Shown here: positions 59,250 to 64,000 of the stretch, piece after piece
Layout: every line of letters starts with the position of its first letter
Numbering within the stretch: the stretch's first letter is position 1
DNA from: Dicyema japonicum
Lineage: Eukaryota > Dicyemida > Rhombozoa > Dicyemidae
NCBI GenBank assembly: GCA_011109175.1
Contig: RDEW01000003.1
Location: 1,689,546-1,753,545, forward strand
Direction: 5' to 3'
DNA: 64,000 nt
Position numbers and translations under genes: made by a program
Notes under the pieces: generated by a model
Databases searched by the model: none
What the model was told of the DNA's origin: nothing
The model's input: the letters and a program-made list of their open reading frames with translations, nothing else

Positions 59250-60240
59250 TTAAATGATGTTAAGTCACTTATTAAATCCTCATGGGTTTCCTAGTTCCTT
59301 GCAGAAACGTCGGAAACCCTGGCCATTCTTCAACGTCGCCTCTCCTGAAAGCAGACTGGGGACAGATGTGGAGTCTGATTGTACGTGCCTAATGATCTTC
59401 CGTCTGAGAGAATTCACACGCTCCACCCTCGTAGAAGGAATGGCGAATCTCCAGGCAGAACAGGCATATTCAATCGTCGGCGCAATAACTTGGAGATATA
59501 CTTTGCTGATACAAGCAGTAGGAGGGAAGGGGTCTTCTTTACGATGGCTTTTAGGATGTTCCATTTTCGAAGACCCTTGGTGAACACCTACTCCGTCATC
59601 AGAGATTCAAAAGTTACTCCAAGCATCTTCTGGATTTGTGTATAAGGGATGGGAATGTTTCCGAGGAATATCTCAAGTCCACTTTTAAATTGTGTGAACT
59701 GAGACTTAAATGCAGACAGCAAATTCATGGATAGCCAGTCACACACCTGGTTGAGGCGTGACTGAACCACCGCCACAGCCCTGGAGGGAGATTTGTCTCT
59801 TGCAGCGATAATCAAGTCGTCTGCATAAGATAAAAACATGGTGTCCTGATCATTAGTAGTAGGTAAATCGTGTAGAAATCTTGATTTTGAAGTGGTTTTG
59901 TCAATCCGGACCCTTCCGCGTCGCCCAGTTAAACAATTTTTCAGCCATAGCTTGATGTTCAAATGTAAGTCGGAATTAAAAATCTTTTGCGTCAAGAGTT
60001 TCCTCGGAACAGAATCAAAGGCCTTCTGTAAGTGTATTCTCATGTTGAAGCCGTCAGTAATAAACTGGGAGATAGAACCCAAATGAGTCGTTGTAGAACG
60101 GTCTGCCCTGAAACCATGTTGGGACTCTGGTAGATGTAGAACAGGAGAGATGCGCATTAACACAAGCTTATCCTTAGAATTGCCGTAATTAGGGAGTTTT
60201 TCCATATATTAGGTAGCGTATGGTAGTTGATAAAGTCGTT
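59250..60240 (-). mobile_element. Host LINE, 3' half (split by nested LINE)
   Basis: Reads leftwards from the insertion point: NYHTLPNIWKNSLITAIL, PESQHGFRADRSTTTHLGSI, LQKAFDSVPRKLLTQKIFNS, LSYADDLIIAARD and KMLGVTFESLMTE. Then VIAPTIEYACSAWRFAIPST and SGEATLKNGQGFRRFCKELG. The QGSPLSP block is deleted between KSRFL and HDLPTTND, and a few residues before LQKAFDS. Ends without a tail near 59250. Confidence 0.75.
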
Positions 60241-63145
60241 TTATTTATTTATTTTAATAACCCCAGGAACACAGAGAAAGAAAGACAAAAGAGTCAACAG
60301 TTAGGTGATCCCAGTCCTCGCAATCACTTGTGCCATTCGACGTCTGTGATCTCCATCGTCCCCACTACTTTCCGGAAGAGCCTTCTCTCGGTCTTGCAGA
60401 GGAATCCGATCGGGGAGGGGAATTTCTTATCCAATCGGTTTTCTCTTGCCATGGGAAGGATCAGGCGAAGCGGATTTCCATCTTCCTCACAGACGCGAAG
60501 AAATCCGGAGCCACGACTACGGATCTTAGCTTCCATGAGTAGTGGGTCGACTGTTGATCCATTACGTGGGCAAAGCATACTGACTGTTTTCCGGTATATC
60601 GAGTTGATTCTTTGGACCATAGACTCCGATAGACCGAAACTCCATGCAATGGAGGCATACTCAATGGCAGGCGAGATTGTTTGTTGGTAGAGGGTAGAAA
60701 CGGAAAAGTCCATGTTCCTCGTGGTCCTCCGAACAAGGGCGGCCCCTGGTGATCATGTCTGTTGCGTGGGAGTTGAATTTGAGAAGGCTGTCGTACTTGA
60801 CTCCAAGGACAGTGGGGGACCTTGTCACTGGAATCCTAGTGGGACCAATGAAAAGACTCGGTTCATCCTTGGAACGACGGTCCGACGTGAATGTGGAACA
60901 GATAGACTTGGTTGCAGAAATCGTTAGTCGATTGCCACAATCCAATCGTGGAGAATGTTCAATTTTGTCTGAGTTTTAAGGGATGCGACTTGAGTCGAGC
61001 GGTTCCGTATTGCAATGACTACGTCGTCTGCGTAGGATAATAACAGGGAATCTTCGTCTCCATCATTAGGTAGGTCGTGTAGGAAAAGGTTGAATAGAAT
61101 TGGTGAAAGTGGAGACCCCTGGGGTACCCCGTTCGGTAGTAATCGTGATCTAGATCTGAGATCACCACTGACTACTCTTCCACGTCTTCCAGACAAAAAG
61201 TTGGCCAGCCATAATTTCACATTCGGACGAATATTAGTAGAAAAATTTTTCCAACCAAGATTTTCCTCGAAACAGTGTCAAAGGCTTTGTTGATGTCAAT
61301 AGAAACCAAGATTGTGCGTTTGTGAGGCGGAGGATGGGTGTTAAAACCGTCGGCAATGAACTGCGATAAAGTTGCCAAGTATGTAGCGGTGGACCTACCG
61401 CGGAGGAAACCATGTTGAAATATAGGACGCGGAAGATACGGAATAATGACTGATAATACAAGTTTCTCCATAATTTTTGACAGTGTGCTGGTAACGGAAA
61501 TAGGCCTGTAGGATGCAGGTTCTGTCTCTGGTTTCCCAGCCTTCAATATCGGTCTGATGATAGAATTCTTCCAAATCTTAGGAATAATATTATAGTTAAT
61601 GGACAGATTGTATATATGCGTGAGGTAGCCAATTGCGTAGTGGCTTAGGTGTTTTAGGTGAATAGAAGATACTTTGTCAGGCCCGCACGCCCGTGAGCTC
61701 TTTAATCTGGTGATCACATCCAAGACTTGGTCATCTGTGAATAGTTCGTGATAAGGTTCCTTCTTCGGTTTATGGGCACGCACCTTAATGTCCAGGTGTT
61801 TCGAGAATGGTTTGAAGCTAATTCCAGCGTAATGTTTCATAAGGATGTTAGGATGTAGGTGGCATAAGTGTTCAGGAAAGACTTTCCGGTTCCGTCTGCA
61901 TCATCCAGCTCCGACTTGACTTGTTTAAGAGTTTTCCAGAAATGTCGGGATGTACCCTGTCGAGGTGGTTAACTAGATGCTGCCATCTTGTCCTTGTGTT
62001 CTTTTATGCTCTGACAGATCCTTTTATTCAGTTGTCTGAGGGCTGTCAAAGACTTCATGTCCAACAGATGGCATCTCTTCAGCCGGTCTCTTTGTTTTAT
62101 AAGACTTATTGTATAAGAGCTGAGGGTAGGAATAAACTTCTTGTATGACGATATAGGAATAAAAATATGGTCAGCTTTCTGAATGGCAGCGCTGATAATT
62201 TCTGCGGCCTCATCAATAGAGCGTATTGGGGAGGATAATCTCCGAGCCAAGAATTTATCCACAAGGTTACTGAAACCAGACAAGTCAACCTTCGTATAAT
62301 CCTTGAATCTTTTTGATTCCGCCGGTCGTCTCCTGTATCGTCGAAGACCTCTCAGTTTTAGAAGGATTGGATTGTGGTCACTGGAGAAGCCGTAAAAGAC
62401 GTTCCAGGAAATGAGTCCAGCCAGAAAAGGTGAGCATAGTGTTAAGTCGGGGGATGTGCAGCTATCAGTCATCCTTAATGGGGTCCTCGTATGTGAGTTA
62501 GGGTTGTTCAGTATAATCAGGTCAGGAAGATAATTTGCAATGAGTTCTCCTCGGTTATCGGAGGATTGGGAAGTGAGCCAAACTGGATGTCGTGCATTAA
62601 GATCCCCACATAACAGTAGGTTTTTTAATGTTGAAAAATCAGGGGTGTAAGATGACGGACACGATCCTTGTGGAGGAATATATAAATTAGCCAAATGGAT
62701 CCAAAAGGACGGGAATAACTCGATTTTGACAGTAATCTGTTCCAAAGTCTTGTCGGAGCCAAGAAGCTCTGAGGTTTGTTGAGTTGTATCCATAAAAGGA
62801 ATATCGTTCTTTATAATAGTAAGTAGTCCTTCTCCGCGTCCTCCCTGACGATCTTTACGGATCACTGTGTATCCGGGAAAACTTCCTGATCCCATTCGTA
62901 TTCAGTTGTATAATTGTAAAACCTCTTCATGGACCAGGATTGGTTTCGACGTCCCCACATTGAAGAATCAAAAGTCTGGATAAATGGGGACACCAGACAG
63001 GGTCGAAGACACAGAAGATGAGAGGACCACCGGACGGTGGTGAGAAGCTGTTGGCTCTTTTCGTTTCATTTTGGAATGGGTGACACCGTTTCTGGTGAGC
63101 CACATGACACCAAGCTAACATTATTTAGAAGCCTCTGAATTAACC
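60241..63145 (-). mobile_element. LINE inserted in another LINE, 6-bp target duplication
   Basis: GTCGTT flanks it (60235-60240, 63146-63151). The 5' start GTTAGCTTGGTGTCATGTGG lies near 63115, then LLILQCGDVETNPGP (2A-like, 62930-62956) and a stop. The endonuclease lacks its first part: after VLQLYN it jumps to GSFPGYTVIRKDRQGGRGEG. Then LLLCGDLNARHPVWLTSQSS and SSDHNPILLKL. RT (60924-61840) has ACGPDKVSSIHLKHLSH, IIRPILKAGKPETEPASYRP, TILVSIDINKAFDTVSRK, NGVPQGSPLSPILFNLFLHD and LLLSYADDVVIA. The C-terminus lies at 60324-60713 (AIEYASIAWSFGLSESMVQR). The tail ends GGGGTTATTAAAATAAATAA. Confidence 0.88.
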
Positions 63146-64000
63146 GTCGTTGTACAGTCTTGATAGTGTAGCCCGTGCCTGAGGTCCAAGGTGTTTGAAG
63201 TGAATAATGCAAATACCGTCGGGACAAAAAGCACGAGTGGGATGTAGCAATTTAATAGCTTTGTCAACATCATGGGGGGTGAAGAAGGTGGAATACGGTT
63301 CTTGTTACGGTCGGCGCCGTTCAACAAGTGAGAACGAGAAAAATCTATATGGCTGATAGTACTTTATAATTTTGTTTGCAAGTTTGCGTGCGGGTTCCGA
63401 AGCGTTGCGGGTGACGGCCTCAGTTCCGCGGTTCTCCATTGATAAGGTTATCGATCCTTCTTAGCGTTTTCCAAAATGTGGCACAAGAGTTTTTGTGACA
63501 TAGTCGTCCAACTAGGCGGCTCCGTTTGAGTTTGTTGTTAGTTCGGATAAGCTCAGATAATTTGGTATTCAGTGAACGTATGGAGTAGAATGAGTTATGT
63601 GTTCTTTTCCTCTTCAGCGCATCTCGTTTCTTGATTACACAATTTGAGATGATAATCTTGGATTGAACTTCTTGTAAGAGGCGACAGGTATAAATAGTTT
63701 ATCAGCTTTCAAAATGATAGCAGACAGAATTTTGGCCGTCTTCTCTACTGTACAATTAACCATAGTAAGGTCAAGGAGACTATTGTCCACATACGTCCTG
63801 AAACCTTGTCAGTCAGTTTTCAAGTAATTTTTGAACTTTGTAGAACATCACTGTGAACAAATAGAATACATCCAGCCATAGAAGGAGAGCATAGGGACAG
63901 GTCAGAGGATGTTGGACCGTCCCTTCTGAGGGACGGGGTCCTTGTGTGAGCGTCCGGGTCATTGAGGATAGTCAGATCGTTAAGTAAGGAAAGGGTATAC
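63146..64000 (-). mobile_element. Host LINE, 5' half, runs off the right edge
   Basis: Reads leftwards from the window edge: endonuclease C-terminus (NDPDAHTRTPSLRRDGPTSS, LSLCSPSMAG), linker, and RT start FFTPHDVDKAIKLLHPTRAF, CPDGICIIHFKHLGPQARAT, LSRLYND, which joins FINYHTLPNIWKN across the nested LINE. Decayed frames. Confidence 0.7.

Overview
This is an AT-rich animal nuclear contig, densely packed with transposable elements. Six host genes are recognisable. SF3B2 (9189-11247, +) and DHX35 (16475-19133, -) are the clearest. The others are an ATF4-like bZIP gene (26798-27563, +), SNRNP25 (31122-31707, -), eIF2B gamma (51421-~52655, -) and a single-exon G-protein gamma subunit (58833-59033, -). 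Three further loci look like genes but I cannot name them (1-568 -, 36890-38030 -, 43526-43914 +). Almost every intron I can place by protein alignment is GT-AG and only about 21-28 nt long. Animal-type Ggamma, SNRNP25 and ATF4-like bZIP together with introns near 24 nt point to a dicyemid mesozoan or another animal with equally reduced introns. That assignment is inference.

Layout: 1-8.9 kb holds an unidentified gene, a MITE, a pogo/Tigger relic carrying a piece of another retroelement, and a LINE split by a second Tigger copy. SF3B2 follows at 9.2-11.25 kb. A nearly full-length LINE lies at 12.95-15.8 kb, DHX35 at 16.5-19.1 kb, and a retroelement with a nuclease-like C-terminus at 19.3-21.4 kb. 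22.9-26.7 kb is a stack of minus-strand LINE fragments. bZIP lies at 26.8-27.6 kb, then a LINE split by a Tigger (28.2-30.3 kb), SNRNP25 at 31.1-31.7 kb, LINE tails, and a Mutator-like element with FLYWCH coding (33.9-35.2 kb). 35.3-43.4 kb holds more LINEs, an unidentified gene and an R4-like retroelement sitting in a LINE tail. 44.5-50.8 kb has a foldback element and a LINE split by a hAT that itself carries retroelement sequence. eIF2B gamma is followed by a LINE with a SINE in its 5' region (52.8-56 kb). Ggamma is at 58.8-59.0 kb, and a LINE-within-LINE runs to the right edge.

The dominant LINE family has an APE endonuclease preceded by a 2A-like D(V/I)ExNPGP motif, a reverse transcriptase, a C-terminus ending Gly-Ile-Thr-stop, and a TAAATAAATAA-type tail. 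All copies are broken. The conserved host genes also contain 1-2 nt frameshifts, some in homopolymers. So part of the apparent decay may be assembly error, and the TE reading frames should be judged with that in mind.

Three host genes act in pre-mRNA splicing (SF3B2 in the U2/U12 SF3b complex, DHX35 a DEAH helicase found with spliceosomes, SNRNP25 in the U11/U12 di-snRNP). They are not an operon: each is separated by TEs and they lie on both strands.
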